Below, in pieces: positions 20,432-29,521 of a DNA stretch of 64,000 nt (position 1 is its first letter; each line of letters starts with the position of its first letter). The position numbers and the translations under genes were made by a program. The notes below the pieces were generated by a model. It was not told where the DNA came from, did no database searches, and was given only the letters and a program-made list of their open reading frames with translations. The stretch comes from Paraburkholderia phenazinium (GTDB taxonomy: Bacteria > Pseudomonadota > Gammaproteobacteria > Burkholderiales > Burkholderiaceae). The stretch covers positions 654,071 to 718,070 of the forward strand of contig NZ_FNCJ01000003.1 in assembly GCF_900100735.1 (NCBI RefSeq). The letters run 5' to 3'.

Positions 20432-21697
20432 TCAGTTCAACAGTTCGGAAAACGGAATAAAGCGCACGGTCTCGCCAGCGCTGATTGCGTGATTGGGTGG
20501 ATTATCGATCAGGCCGTCGCCCCACACCGTCGAAGTCAGCACGGCCGAGCTCTGGTTCGGAAACAGATCGAGACCGCCCGCCGGATTGACGCGCGCGCGC
20601 AGGAATTCGTTGCGCCGGTCGGCTTTGGATTGCGTGAAATCGGCGCGCAGCGACAGCGCGCGCGGTGTGACGGTGCGCACACCGGACAGGCGCAGTACGA
20701 ACGGCCGCACGAATAGCAGGAAGGTGACGAAGCTCGACACCGGATTGCCCGGCAGGCCGATGAAGAAGGTTTCGGCCGCACCCTCAGCGCCCGCTGCACG
20801 CCGCACCGCGCCGAACGCGAGCGGCTTGCCCGGCTTCATGGCGATCTGCCACATCGACAGGCGCCCTTCCGCCTCGACGGCCGGCTTGACATGGTCTTCC
20901 TCGCCCACCGAAACGCCGCCGCAGGTGAGGATCAGGTCGTGCGCCTGCGCGGCTTCGCGCAAGGTCTCACGGGTCGCGTCGAGCCGGTCGGCGACGATGC
21001 CGTAATCGGTCACGTCGCAGCCGAGCTTTTCGAGCAGCCCGCGCAGCGTGAAGCGATTCGAGTTGTAAATGGCGCCGGGCTTGAGCGGCTCGCCGGGCAT
21101 GGTCAGCTCGTCGCCGGTGAAGAACACCGCCACCTTGACGCGCCGTACCACCGGCAGTTCCGCGCAACCGACCGATGCCGCCAGCCCCAAAGCCTGCGGG
21201 GTCAAGCGCGTACCCGCCGGCAAGATCACCGAGCCGCTGCGGATGTCCGCGCCCTGCGCCGTGATCCACTCGCCGGCCTTCGGCATATGCAGGATCGTCA
21301 CCGCGTCGCCGCTGGCTTCAGTCTGCTCCTGCATGACGATCGCATCGGCGCCCGGCGGCACCGTCGCGCCGGTGAAAATGCGTGCTGCCGTGCCGGCCGC
21401 GAGCGGCTGCGGCGCGTGACCGGCCGGGATGCGCTGCGAGACCGGCAAGCGCCGCTCGCCCTGGGTGAGGTCGGCAATCCGCACCGCGTAACCGTCCATC
21501 GCGCTGGTGTTCATCGGTGGCACGTCGAGCGGCGAAATCACGTCGGCGGCCAGCACGCGGTTCAGCGCAGCCAGGGTAGGCACCGTTTCTGTGCCGGCCA
21601 CCACGGTCGCTGCGCCGAGCAGCGTGGCGAGGGCGTCGGCAGTCGAGAGCATCGGGGCGCGGGGCGCGGCAGGCGCGGATGAAATGGGCGTGGACAT
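20432..21697 (-). CDS. moeA: Molybdopterin molybdenumtransferase MoeA
   Basis: 421 residues from the ATG at 21697 (MSTPISSAPAAP); the longer open frame upstream is not MoeA-like. Motifs include PLDVPPMNTSAMDGYAVR (domain I), ARIFTGATVPPGADAIVMQEQ, the MPT-binding-like segment FFTGDEL, ILTCGGVSVGEEDHVKPA and FFIGLPGNPVSSFVTF. MoeA inserts molybdate into adenylated molybdopterin to give Moco. It is the first gene of moeA-moaD-moaE. A large hairpin lies 126 bases upstream. Confidence 0.95.
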   Translation of the reverse strand: MSTPISSAPAAPRAPMLSTADALATLLGAATVVAGTETVPTLAALNRVLAADVISPLDVPPMNTSAMDGYAVRIADLTQGERRLPVSQRIPAGHAPQPLAAGTAARIFTGATVPPGADAIVMQEQTEASGDAVTILHMPKAGEWITAQGADIRSGSVILPAGTRLTPQALGLAASVGCAELPVVRRVKVAVFFTGDELTMPGEPLKPGAIYNSNRFTLRGLLEKLGCDVTDYGIVADRLDATRETLREAAQAHDLILTCGGVSVGEEDHVKPAVEAEGRLSMWQIAMKPGKPLAFGAVRRAAGAEGAAETFFIGLPGNPVSSFVTFLLFVRPFVLRLSGVRTVTPRALSLRADFTQSKADRRNEFLRARVNPAGGLDLFPNQSSAVLTSTVWGDGLIDNPPNHAISAGETVRFIPFSELLN

Positions 21698-21822
21698 CGA
21701 GGGGAAGGCCCGCAGAACGGAAAAGAATATTGTAGCGGGCTGTGGGGATAGCCGGGGTGGCCCCGCCTTATGGACAGGTTTTGCAAAGGCGCCGGGAAAG
21801 CGGGGGCCGCGCCAAAAGCACA

Positions 21823-21869
21823 ACGGCCATGGCGGGCGTCCCTGCCAGCAGGGGCTGCACCATGGCCGT
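21823..21869. other. Long two-tier hairpin between thrC and moeA
   Basis: The outer arms ACGGCCATGG (21823-21832) and CCATGGCCGT (21860-21869) are a perfect 10-bp inverted repeat. An inner stem CCCTG / CAGGG (21840-21844, 21849-21853) has a four-base loop. On the minus strand it is followed by TTGTGCTTTT, so it could be a weak terminator for thrC or a leader structure for moeA. The rest of the 291-base spacer shows no gene. Confidence 0.5.
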
Positions 21870-21988
21870 CGTATCAAGCGTGTCCGAACGAGCAGAGACA
21901 TCGCGCCAAGCGACGCCTCGTACGGGAGGACGCGAAGCGACCGCCAGGCCGCCTCGTTATGGTCCCGCCACCGCCCCTTGTCGGAGCG

Positions 21989-23440
21989 TTAAGCGCCCGT
22001 ATGCGCCACCACGAAGTCCTTCACACGCTGCACGTCCGCCGGCAGCACTTCGAAGCGCTGCGGCAGCGATTCGATCCCGGAGAACGCCGCCGGCCGCTCC
22101 GGCTCGCGCAGCAGCGCTTCGCGGATCGTCTCGCCGAACTTGATCGGCTGCGCCGTCTCCAGCACGATCATCGGGATGCCCGGCTGCAGATGCTCGCGCG
22201 CCACCTTCAGGCCGTCGGCCGTATGGGTGTCGATCATCGTGTCGTAGCGCTCGAACACGTCGCGGATCGCCTCGACGCGGTCCGCATGGCTGCTGCGGCC
22301 CGACACAAAGCCGAACTCCTGGACCCGCGCGAAATCGCCGCTTGCCGCCAGATCGAAGCCGCCCTTCTCTTCGACATCGCGGAACAGTTGCAGCACCCGC
22401 GCCGGATCGCGCCCCAGCAGATCGAACACAAAACGCTCGAAGTTCGACGCCTTCGAAATGTCCATGCTCGGGCTGCTGGTGTGATATGTCTCGGCCGCCT
22501 TGCGAACACGGTAGATGCCGGTGCGGAAGAACTCGTCGAGCACGTCGTTTTCGTTGGTGGCGACCACCAGCTTCTCGATGGGCAAGCCCATCATCCGCGC
22601 AATGTGACCGGCGCAGACATTGCCGAAGTTGCCCGACGGCACCGTGAACGAGACCCGCTGGTCGTTCGACCTGGTCGCAGCGAAATAGCCCTTGAAGTAG
22701 TACACGACCTGAGCGACAACGCGCGCCCAGTTGATTGAATTGACCGTGCCGATCTTGTACTTCGCCTTGAACGCGTGATCGTTCGAGACCGCCTTGACGA
22801 TGTCCTGGCAGTTGTCGAAATTGCCTTCCACAGCCAGGTTGAAAATGTTCGGATCCTGCAGGCTGTACATCTGCGCCGTCTGGAACGCGCTCATCTTCAG
22901 GTGCGGCGACAGCATGAAGACGCGAATGCCCTTCTTGCCGCGCATGGCGTATTCGGCCGCGCTGCCGGTATCGCCCGAGGTGGCGCCGAGGATGTTCAGC
23001 GTCTCGCCGTTCTTCTCCAGCGCGTACTCGAACAGGTTGCCGATCAACTGCATCGCCATGTCCTTGAACGCCAGCGTCGGACCGTTCGAGAGTTCGAGCA
23101 GCGAGAGCGGCGCGCCGTTCTCGACACCCAGCGTCTTGAGCGGCGTGATCTGCTCGGCGCTTTCGTCGTCGCGCACGTTGCAGTAAGTCGCCGCCGTGTA
23201 GGTGCGGCGCGTGAGCATGCGCAGGTCTTCGGCGGGAATGTCGTCGCTGAATTTCGACAGAATCTCGAAGGCGAGATCCGCATACGGCAGCGTGCGCCAG
23301 CGCGTCAGTTCGTCGGCCGTTACCCGCGGATATTCCGCGGGCAGGTACAAGCCGCCATCGCTGGCGAGACCGCCCAGCAGGATGTTGGAAAACGTATGGC
23401 GCTCGCCGGCTCCGGCGCCGCGCGTGGAAAGGTAGTTCAT
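21989..23440 (-). CDS. thrC: Threonine synthase
   Basis: 483 residues, the long gamma-proteobacterial/yeast-like type. The N-terminus is MNYLSTRGAGAGERHTFSNI and the PLP lysine is K126 in SNGPTLAFKDMAMQ. The phosphate-binding loop is GATSGDTGSAAEYAM. It converts O-phosphohomoserine to threonine. It starts 13 bases after hom, so the two are cotranscribed; thrB is not in the window. Confidence 0.96.
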   Translation of the reverse strand: MNYLSTRGAGAGERHTFSNILLGGLASDGGLYLPAEYPRVTADELTRWRTLPYADLAFEILSKFSDDIPAEDLRMLTRRTYTAATYCNVRDDESAEQITPLKTLGVENGAPLSLLELSNGPTLAFKDMAMQLIGNLFEYALEKNGETLNILGATSGDTGSAAEYAMRGKKGIRVFMLSPHLKMSAFQTAQMYSLQDPNIFNLAVEGNFDNCQDIVKAVSNDHAFKAKYKIGTVNSINWARVVAQVVYYFKGYFAATRSNDQRVSFTVPSGNFGNVCAGHIARMMGLPIEKLVVATNENDVLDEFFRTGIYRVRKAAETYHTSSPSMDISKASNFERFVFDLLGRDPARVLQLFRDVEEKGGFDLAASGDFARVQEFGFVSGRSSHADRVEAIRDVFERYDTMIDTHTADGLKVAREHLQPGIPMIVLETAQPIKFGETIREALLREPERPAAFSGIESLPQRFEVLPADVQRVKDFVVAHTGA

Positions 23441-23453
23441 ATCAGTCTCTGGC

Positions 23454-24785
23454 CTAGTTCAGCGCTTCCATGCGCAGCTTGGTCACTTGCGAAACGACGG
23501 TCTTCAGTGCTTCGATGTTCTTGATGGCCGCGTTCACGTGCTTTTCGACGGTTTCGTGCGTGATCAGGATGATGTCGGTCTCGCCCTTGCCGTTGGCGTC
23601 GACCTGCTCCGACTCCTTCTGCAACAGCGCGTCGATCGAGATGCCCGTGTCGGCGAGGATGCGGGTGATATCGGCGAGCACGCCGGTCACGTCCGCCACC
23701 CGCAGGCGCAGGTAGTAGCCGCTCGTCACTTCGTCGATCGGCAGGATCGGCGTGTTCGACAGGCTGTCCGGCTGGAACGCCAGATGCGGCACGCGATGCT
23801 CCGGGTCGGCGGTATGCAGACGCGTCACGTCGACCAGATCCGCCACCACGGCCGAAGCCGTCGGTTCAGCGCCCGCGCCCTTGCCGTAGTACAGCGTGGT
23901 GCCGACCGCGTCGCCATGCACGACCACCGCGTTCATCGCGCCTTCCACGTTCGCCAGCAGGCGTTTTTCCGGAATCAGCGTCGGATGCACGCGCAGTTCG
24001 ATGCCTTTATCCGTGCGGCGCGCAATGCCCAGCAGTTTGATACGGTAGCCGAGTTCTTCCGCATATTTGATGTCGATCGCCGCCAGCTTGCTGATGCCCT
24101 CGACGTAAGCCTTGTCGAACTGCACCGGCACGCCGAACGCGATCGCGCTCATGATGGTCGCCTTGTGGGCGGCGTCCACACCTTCGATATCGAAAGTCGG
24201 ATCGGCTTCGGCGTAGCCCAGTTCCTGGGCGGCCTTCAGCGCGGTCGCAAAGTCGAGCCCGCGGTCGCGCATCTCTGACAGGATGTAGTTCGTCGTGCCG
24301 TTGATGATGCCGGCAATGTACTGGATCCGGTTGGCCGTCAGCCCTTCGCGCAGCGCCTTGATGATCGGAATGCCGCCGGCTACCGCCGCTTCGAACGACA
24401 CCATCACGCCGTTGGCGCGCGCCGCTTCGAAGATTTCGGTGCCGTGCACCGCGAGCAGCGCCTTGTTGGCCGTCACCACGTGCTTGCGGTTGGCGATGGC
24501 GCGCAGCACCAGTTCGCGCGCAATGCCCGTGCCGCCGATCATTTCCGCGACGATGTCGATCGACGGATCGTTCACCACGGCGTCGAAGCTATCGGTGATC
24601 TCCACCGTGCCGGCCGCGCTGCCGAGCGCCGCCGTGGCCTTGGCCGGATTGCGCACGGCAATGCGCACAATCTCGATGCCGCGCCCGGCGCGTCGTTTGA
24701 TTTCTTCCTGGTTGCGGCGCAGTACCGTGAAGGTGCCGCTGCCCACCGTGCCGAAGCCCAGCAGTCCAACTTTGATCGGTTCCAT
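23454..24785 (-). CDS. hom: Homoserine dehydrogenase
   Basis: 443 residues, a monofunctional enzyme. It has an NAD(P)-binding GLLGFGTVGSGTF motif near the N-terminus, the family signature around AAQELGYAEADPTFDIEGVDAAHK, and a C-terminal ACT domain (YYLRLRVADVTGVLADITRILADTGISIDALLQ) for probable threonine feedback. It reduces aspartate semialdehyde to homoserine. It lies between alaC (56-base gap) and thrC (13-base gap). Confidence 0.96.
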   Translation of the reverse strand: MEPIKVGLLGFGTVGSGTFTVLRRNQEEIKRRAGRGIEIVRIAVRNPAKATAALGSAAGTVEITDSFDAVVNDPSIDIVAEMIGGTGIARELVLRAIANRKHVVTANKALLAVHGTEIFEAARANGVMVSFEAAVAGGIPIIKALREGLTANRIQYIAGIINGTTNYILSEMRDRGLDFATALKAAQELGYAEADPTFDIEGVDAAHKATIMSAIAFGVPVQFDKAYVEGISKLAAIDIKYAEELGYRIKLLGIARRTDKGIELRVHPTLIPEKRLLANVEGAMNAVVVHGDAVGTTLYYGKGAGAEPTASAVVADLVDVTRLHTADPEHRVPHLAFQPDSLSNTPILPIDEVTSGYYLRLRVADVTGVLADITRILADTGISIDALLQKESEQVDANGKGETDIILITHETVEKHVNAAIKNIEALKTVVSQVTKLRMEALN

Positions 24786-24841
24786 GCAGCGTGTGTTTTC
24801 GAGTAAGGATTAAGGGAAACGTTTGTCAGCGTCTACTGTAG

Positions 24842-26080
24842 TCAGGCCGCGTGACGTTTGCGGTAGCCGTCGAGGAAGCGGGCGATCCGGTTGATCGAAT
24901 CGGCCAGGTCGTCGACATTCGGCAAAAACACGACACGGAAGTGATCCGGCGTCTTCCAGTTGAAACCCGTGCCTTGCACGAGCAGCACCCGTTCGGCCAG
25001 CAGTAGCTCCAGGATGAACTGCTGGTCATCTTCGATCGGATACATTTTCGGGTCGAGGCGCGGGAACATGTACAGCGCCGCTTCCGGCTTCACGCAGGTG
25101 ACGCCGGGAATCGCCGTCAGCATGTCATACGCGAGTTGGCGCTGTTTGTACAGGCGGCCACTCGGCACGATCAGGTCGTTGATGCTCTGATAGCCGCCCA
25201 GCGCGGTCTGGATCGCATACTGGCCGGGCACGTTCGGGCACAGGCGCATCGAGGCGAGGATGCCGAGTCCCTCGAAATAATCCTTGGCACGGCGGCGGTT
25301 GTCGCCCGTCAACCCGGAGATGAACATCCAGCCGGCGCGATAGCCGCACGAGCGGTAGCTCTTGGACAGGCTGTTGAAGGTCACCGTCAGCACGTCTTCG
25401 GAGAGCGCCGCCACCGACGTGTGCGTCTTGCCGTCATAGACGATCTTGTCGTAGACCTCGTCGGCGAAGATCACAAGGCCGTGCTGGCGCGCAATCTCGA
25501 TCAGGCCGAGCAGCAGTTCGTCCGAGTACAGCGCGCCGGTCGGGTTGTTCGGGTTGATGACCACCAAAGCGCGCGTGTTCGGCGTGATCCTGGCGCGGAC
25601 ATCGTCCAGATCCGGCATCCAGCCGTTCGATTCGTCGCAGATGTAGTGCACCGGCGTGCCGCCCGACAGGCTCACGCCGGCCGTCCACAGCGGATAGTCC
25701 GGCGCGGGCAGCAACACTTCGTCGCCGTCGTTGAGCAGGCCCTGTAGCGCCATCACGATCAGTTCCGAGGCGCCGTTGCCGATGTAGATATCGTCCAGCT
25801 CGACACCATGCACGCCCTTTTGCTGGGTGTAATGCATGATCGCCTTGCGTGCGGCGAACACCCCTTTCGAGTCGGAATAGCCCGACGAGCCCGGCAGATT
25901 CAGGATCATGTCCTGAATGATCTCGTCGGGCGCCTCGAAGCCGAACGGCGCGAGATTGCCGATGTTCAGCTTGATGATGCGATGGCCTTCTTCTTCGAGC
26001 CGCTTCGCATGTTCGAGGACAGGCCCGCGGATGTCGTAGCAGACGTTCAACAACTTGTTGGATTTTAGAATCGGTTTCAC
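24842..26080 (-). CDS. alaC: Alanine-synthesising PLP aminotransferase (AlaC-like)
   Basis: 412 residues from the GTG at 26080, which matches the usual family length; the ORF continues upstream without homology. It is fold-type I aminotransferase: NNPTGALYSDELL, VIFADEVYDKIVYDGKTH, and the PLP lysine in TFNSLSKSYRSCGYRAGW. The N-terminus ILKSNKLLNVCYDIRGPVLEHAKRLEEEGH is typical of AlaA/AlaC-like enzymes that make alanine from pyruvate and glutamate. It heads the alaC-hom-thrC group. Confidence 0.88.
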   Translation of the reverse strand: MKPILKSNKLLNVCYDIRGPVLEHAKRLEEEGHRIIKLNIGNLAPFGFEAPDEIIQDMILNLPGSSGYSDSKGVFAARKAIMHYTQQKGVHGVELDDIYIGNGASELIVMALQGLLNDGDEVLLPAPDYPLWTAGVSLSGGTPVHYICDESNGWMPDLDDVRARITPNTRALVVINPNNPTGALYSDELLLGLIEIARQHGLVIFADEVYDKIVYDGKTHTSVAALSEDVLTVTFNSLSKSYRSCGYRAGWMFISGLTGDNRRRAKDYFEGLGILASMRLCPNVPGQYAIQTALGGYQSINDLIVPSGRLYKQRQLAYDMLTAIPGVTCVKPEAALYMFPRLDPKMYPIEDDQQFILELLLAERVLLVQGTGFNWKTPDHFRVVFLPNVDDLADSINRIARFLDGYRKRHAA

Positions 26081-26250
26081 GGCGGGCACTTCATCCTGGG
26101 TGAGTAAGGGGCTGCCAGCAACACCGGTTGCGGGCTGGGAAGCATCTGAATGCGGAGCGGCCGATTCATGCGCGCTCCCGCGGACTTGTCTGATTGGCGC
26201 TCGCGGCGGATTGCGCCGGGTGCGGCCAAGGTGCTGAAAGGGAAATATCC

Positions 26251-26291
26251 AGGGCACCCTAAGGGGTCTCAGGGAACCCTCAGGGAACCTT
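26251..26291. repeat. Three short repeats upstream of alaC
   Basis: AGGGCACCCT (26251-26260), AGGGAACCCT (26271-26280) and AGGGAACCTT (26282-26291) are three near-identical, roughly palindromic decamers in the divergent region before alaC. They could be a repressor or regulator binding cluster; no known regulator consensus was matched. The rest of 26081-26562 holds no gene, only a TATAAT-like hexamer at 26418-26423 without a good -35. Confidence 0.35.
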
Positions 26292-26562
26292 AAGCGGCGC
26301 CTGGTAAGCTGCCTGGCGATGCGCTGACCCGGTGCATTGCCCAGTGTCGGGCAGCAGCTTCGAGTGCGGCTTATGGCGGCACACGAAGCGGGGGGCGCCG
26401 CTCCCCGGCTAAAAAGTTATAATTTAGCGGATTTTGGCCGACTTCCGCAATGCACCAAGTGCATGCGGAAGCCCTTTCGGCCCCCTCGTATCCATTGCGC
26501 GACGCCTTTCCGACAGGTTTTGGGGGCACTCAACTCGGCAAGAACGACTTCGGAACACGAAT

Positions 26563-26937
26563 TTGAAATTACACCAGGATTCGAGCGGCGCCCTGAACAC
26601 TGTGACCGGCTACGGCGCCGGCTATGTCGAAATCAATCTGCAGCGCCACCAGGGCAGCATCCTCGTGATGCCCGAGGCAGCCGTCATTCCTTGGCCGGTG
26701 GCTTCGTTCGAAGCGCTGACCCCGGAGCATTTCGCGATGCTGGTCGAACCAGCGCCCGAAGTGGTCATTTTCGGCAGCGGCGAACGGCTGCGTTTTCCAC
26801 ATCCGCGGCTCACCGCGGCGCTCGCGGCTCATCGGATCGGTGTCGAGACGATGGACTTCAAGGCCGCCTGCCGCACCTACAACATTCTGATGGCCGAGGG
26901 CCGCAAGGTTGCGGCCGCCTTGCTGATCGAAGCGTAA
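26563..26937 (+). CDS. Mth938-like domain protein (Xcc1710-like)
   Basis: 124 residues from a TTG at 26563; the homologous part starts at LKLHQDSSGALNTVTGYG, and an upstream extension is unlikely. The body AVIPWPVASFEALTPEHFAMLVEPAPEVVIFGSGERLRFPHPRL and IGVETMDFKAACRTYNILMAEGRKVAAALLIEA fits the Mth938/NDUFAF3 fold. The cellular role in bacteria is not established. The spacer to arnT (223 bases) holds no gene. Confidence 0.8.
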   Translation: MKLHQDSSGALNTVTGYGAGYVEINLQRHQGSILVMPEAAVIPWPVASFEALTPEHFAMLVEPAPEVVIFGSGERLRFPHPRLTAALAAHRIGVETMDFKAACRTYNILMAEGRKVAAALLIEA

Positions 26938-27160
26938 GCGGCGCAATTCACCTGCTGCCTGATCGCGCGGCGCCGCGTCAGTATCGTAAACTGCGCGTCA
27001 GCCGCCGACGGTGGGCCTTGGCAGATCCCGCCGCGCGACTCGCCGTCCGCAGCCGGCCGAAAGCGGCCCTCCGCAGCCGGTCGCCCGCAACAGGCGCTCC
27101 GCTCCTAACAACACCGACACGCCGCGTGAGCGGCGTCGCAAAAGAACAGGCTAACCACCC

Positions 27161-28906
27161 ATGAACGATACGCCGTCCCGGCTACCGCTCAACCGCACCG
27201 CCCTCCTGCTGCTGGTGCTCGCCCTTGCCCTGATCTGGTTCGTGCCGCTCGGCTGGCGCCATCTGCTGCCGAGCGACGAGGGCCGCTACGCCGAAATGGC
27301 GCGCGAGATGTTCGTCACCGGAGACTGGATCACGCCGCGCTACAACGGCTACAAGTACTTCGAGAAGCCGCCGCTGCAAACCTGGTTGAATGCGCTGACC
27401 TTCGCGTGGTTCGGCATCGGCGAATGGCAGGCGCGGCTCTACACGGCGCTTACTGGCTTCGCGGGCGTCCTGCTGCTCGGCTACACCGGCGCACGCGTGT
27501 TCAACGCCGCCACCGGTGTGTTCGCCGCGATCGTGCTGGCGACCTCGCCGTACTGGAACCTGATGGGCCACTTCAACACGCTGGACATGGGCCTGTCGTT
27601 CTGGATGGAGCTGACGCTGTGTGCGCTGTTGCTGGCCCAGCGCCCCAACCTGCCTACCGGGCAGGTGCGCCTGTGGATGTGGATCTGCTGGGCGTCGATG
27701 GCGCTGGCGGTGCTCTCCAAGGGCCTGATCGGCGTGATCCTGCCGGGCGCGGTGCTGGTGCTGTACACGCTGATCGCGCGCGACTGGGCGGTCTGGAAAC
27801 GCCTGCACCTGATCGGCGGCCTGATCCTGTTCTTCGCGATCGCCACGCCCTGGTTCGTGCTGGTGCAGCAACGCAACCCGGAATTCCTGAATTTCTTCTT
27901 CATCGTTCAGCAGTTCAAGCGCTATCTGACACCGGAGCAGAACCGCCCGGGCGCGTTCTACTACTTCGTGCCGGTGATCCTGGTGGGCTTCCTGCCGTGG
28001 CTGTCGGTGAGCGTGCAGAGCCTGCGTCACGCATTGCGCCTGCCGCGCCAGCCGAACGGCTTCGCCCCGGTCATCATGATGCTGGTGTGGACGGTGTTCA
28101 TCTTCCTGTTCTTCAGCGCGTCGCATTCGAAGCTGATCTCCTACACGCTGCCGATCGCCCCGGCGCTGGCGCTCCTGATCGGCATGTACCTGCCGCTCGT
28201 CACGCCCGCCATGCTGCGCCGCCACCTGGTGGGCTACGCCGTGTTTCTGCTGGTCGCGGCGCTCGGAGCCATGTTGTTCATGGGCCGCCTCGGCGACGCC
28301 CGCAACCCCACCGAGCTGTACGTCGCCTACCGTGGCTGGGTAGTGGCCGCGCTCGGCGTGGGCTTCGCGCTCACGCTCGCCGCGCTCTGGCTGAACCGCC
28401 GCAGCCGCGGCGGGATCGGCGGCGCGGCCGCCATGTTCGGCGCCGCCTGGCTGCTGCTCGCCACCATCGCCGGCACCGGTCACGACGTGTTCGGCCGCCT
28501 GAGTTCCGGCGCCCCGCTCGCCCCGGCCATCAAGGCGGCGCTCGCCAAACTGCCGCCTGACACGCCGTTCTACTCGGTCGGCGTGCTCGATCACACGTTG
28601 CCGTTCTATGTCGACCACACGATGATCATGGTCGAACATGCCGACGAGCTGGCATTCGGCGTCTCCGTCGAGCCGCAAAAGTGGGTGCCGACGGTGGCCC
28701 AATGGGTGCAGCGCTGGGACGCCGACCGTTATGCGCTCGCGCTGATCCCGCCGGATCGGTACGAACAGCTGCTGGCTCAGCATGTGCCGATGCAGGTCGT
28801 CACGCGCGATTCGCGGCGCGTGATTGTCGAAAAGCCCGGCGTCGCCCAGACTGGCGCCGCACCAGCCGATGCGGCCAGCCCGGCCCTGGCAAAACCGCAG
28901 CAATGA
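27161..28906 (+). CDS. arnT: Ara4N-lipid A transferase ArnT
   Basis: 581 residues, about 12 helices, GT83/GT-C fold. The first periplasmic loop holds the catalytic acidic pair D39-E40 in PSDEGRYAEMAREM, followed by TPRYNGYKYFEKPPLQTW. It transfers 4-amino-4-deoxy-L-arabinose from undecaprenyl phosphate to lipid A (and in Burkholderia also to the Ko residue of the inner core) at the outer face of the inner membrane. It opens the Ara4N gene run, followed 25 bases later by the flippase subunit. The modification gives polymyxin resistance and is reported to be essential in some Burkholderia. Confidence 0.9.
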   Translation: MNDTPSRLPLNRTALLLLVLALALIWFVPLGWRHLLPSDEGRYAEMAREMFVTGDWITPRYNGYKYFEKPPLQTWLNALTFAWFGIGEWQARLYTALTGFAGVLLLGYTGARVFNAATGVFAAIVLATSPYWNLMGHFNTLDMGLSFWMELTLCALLLAQRPNLPTGQVRLWMWICWASMALAVLSKGLIGVILPGAVLVLYTLIARDWAVWKRLHLIGGLILFFAIATPWFVLVQQRNPEFLNFFFIVQQFKRYLTPEQNRPGAFYYFVPVILVGFLPWLSVSVQSLRHALRLPRQPNGFAPVIMMLVWTVFIFLFFSASHSKLISYTLPIAPALALLIGMYLPLVTPAMLRRHLVGYAVFLLVAALGAMLFMGRLGDARNPTELYVAYRGWVVAALGVGFALTLAALWLNRRSRGGIGGAAAMFGAAWLLLATIAGTGHDVFGRLSSGAPLAPAIKAALAKLPPDTPFYSVGVLDHTLPFYVDHTMIMVEHADELAFGVSVEPQKWVPTVAQWVQRWDADRYALALIPPDRYEQLLAQHVPMQVVTRDSRRVIVEKPGVAQTGAAPADAASPALAKPQQ

Positions 28907-28931
28907 CCCCATATCAGGACCTGAACCCTTG

Positions 28932-29303
28932 ATGAATCCGATTTCGCTCTTTTGTATCCTCGCGGGCGTCGCGCTGAACGCCTGCGCGCAGTTGTTGCTG
29001 AAGGCCGGCACGAATGCCGTTGGACACTTCGAATTCACCCGTGCGAACATCCTGCCCATCGGCCTCAAGCTGGCCACGCAATTGCCGATCATCGGCGGGC
29101 TGGGCTGCTACGTGATCAGCGTGGCGGTGTGGGTGGTCGGGTTGTCGCGTGTGGATGTGTCGATTGCCTATCCGATGCTGTCGCTCGGTTATGTGGTCAA
29201 CGCGATCGCCGCCTGGTATCTGTTCGGCGAGGTGCTGTCGATCCAGCGGCTCGTCGGTATCGGCATCATCCTGATCGGCGTGGTCGTACTGGCGCGCAGC
29301 TAG
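28932..29303 (+). CDS. SMR-family flippase subunit (ArnE/ArnF-like)
   Basis: 123 residues with four membrane helices, beginning MNPISLFCILAGVALNACAQLLLKAG and containing SIAYPMLSLGYVVNAIAAWYLFGEVLS. These match the SMR/EamA half-transporters ArnE and ArnF that flip Ara4N-undecaprenyl phosphate across the inner membrane. Only one such gene is present, where E. coli has two. It may form a homodimer. The 218-base spacer to arnB shows no gene and may hold a second promoter. Confidence 0.78.
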   Translation: MNPISLFCILAGVALNACAQLLLKAGTNAVGHFEFTRANILPIGLKLATQLPIIGGLGCYVISVAVWVVGLSRVDVSIAYPMLSLGYVVNAIAAWYLFGEVLSIQRLVGIGIILIGVVVLARS

Positions 29304-29521
29304 GCTGCTACGCCAATGCCGGCTCGCGTGGGCTTATGTCAACGTGGCATGCTGTCTATTACCGTTTATTGCCGGCGAGGCATGCGGCAGGCGTAAGGGG
29401 CTGTAAGCACGACGCGCGGGGGACTTAAACTCTCGCATAACGCCGTCCCGTCCTGCCGAAGTATCCTTGCCGGTTTGTCGCCCTTTTTGGTGCCGCCCTA
29501 TTTCTTTCGAGCGAAGCATTC

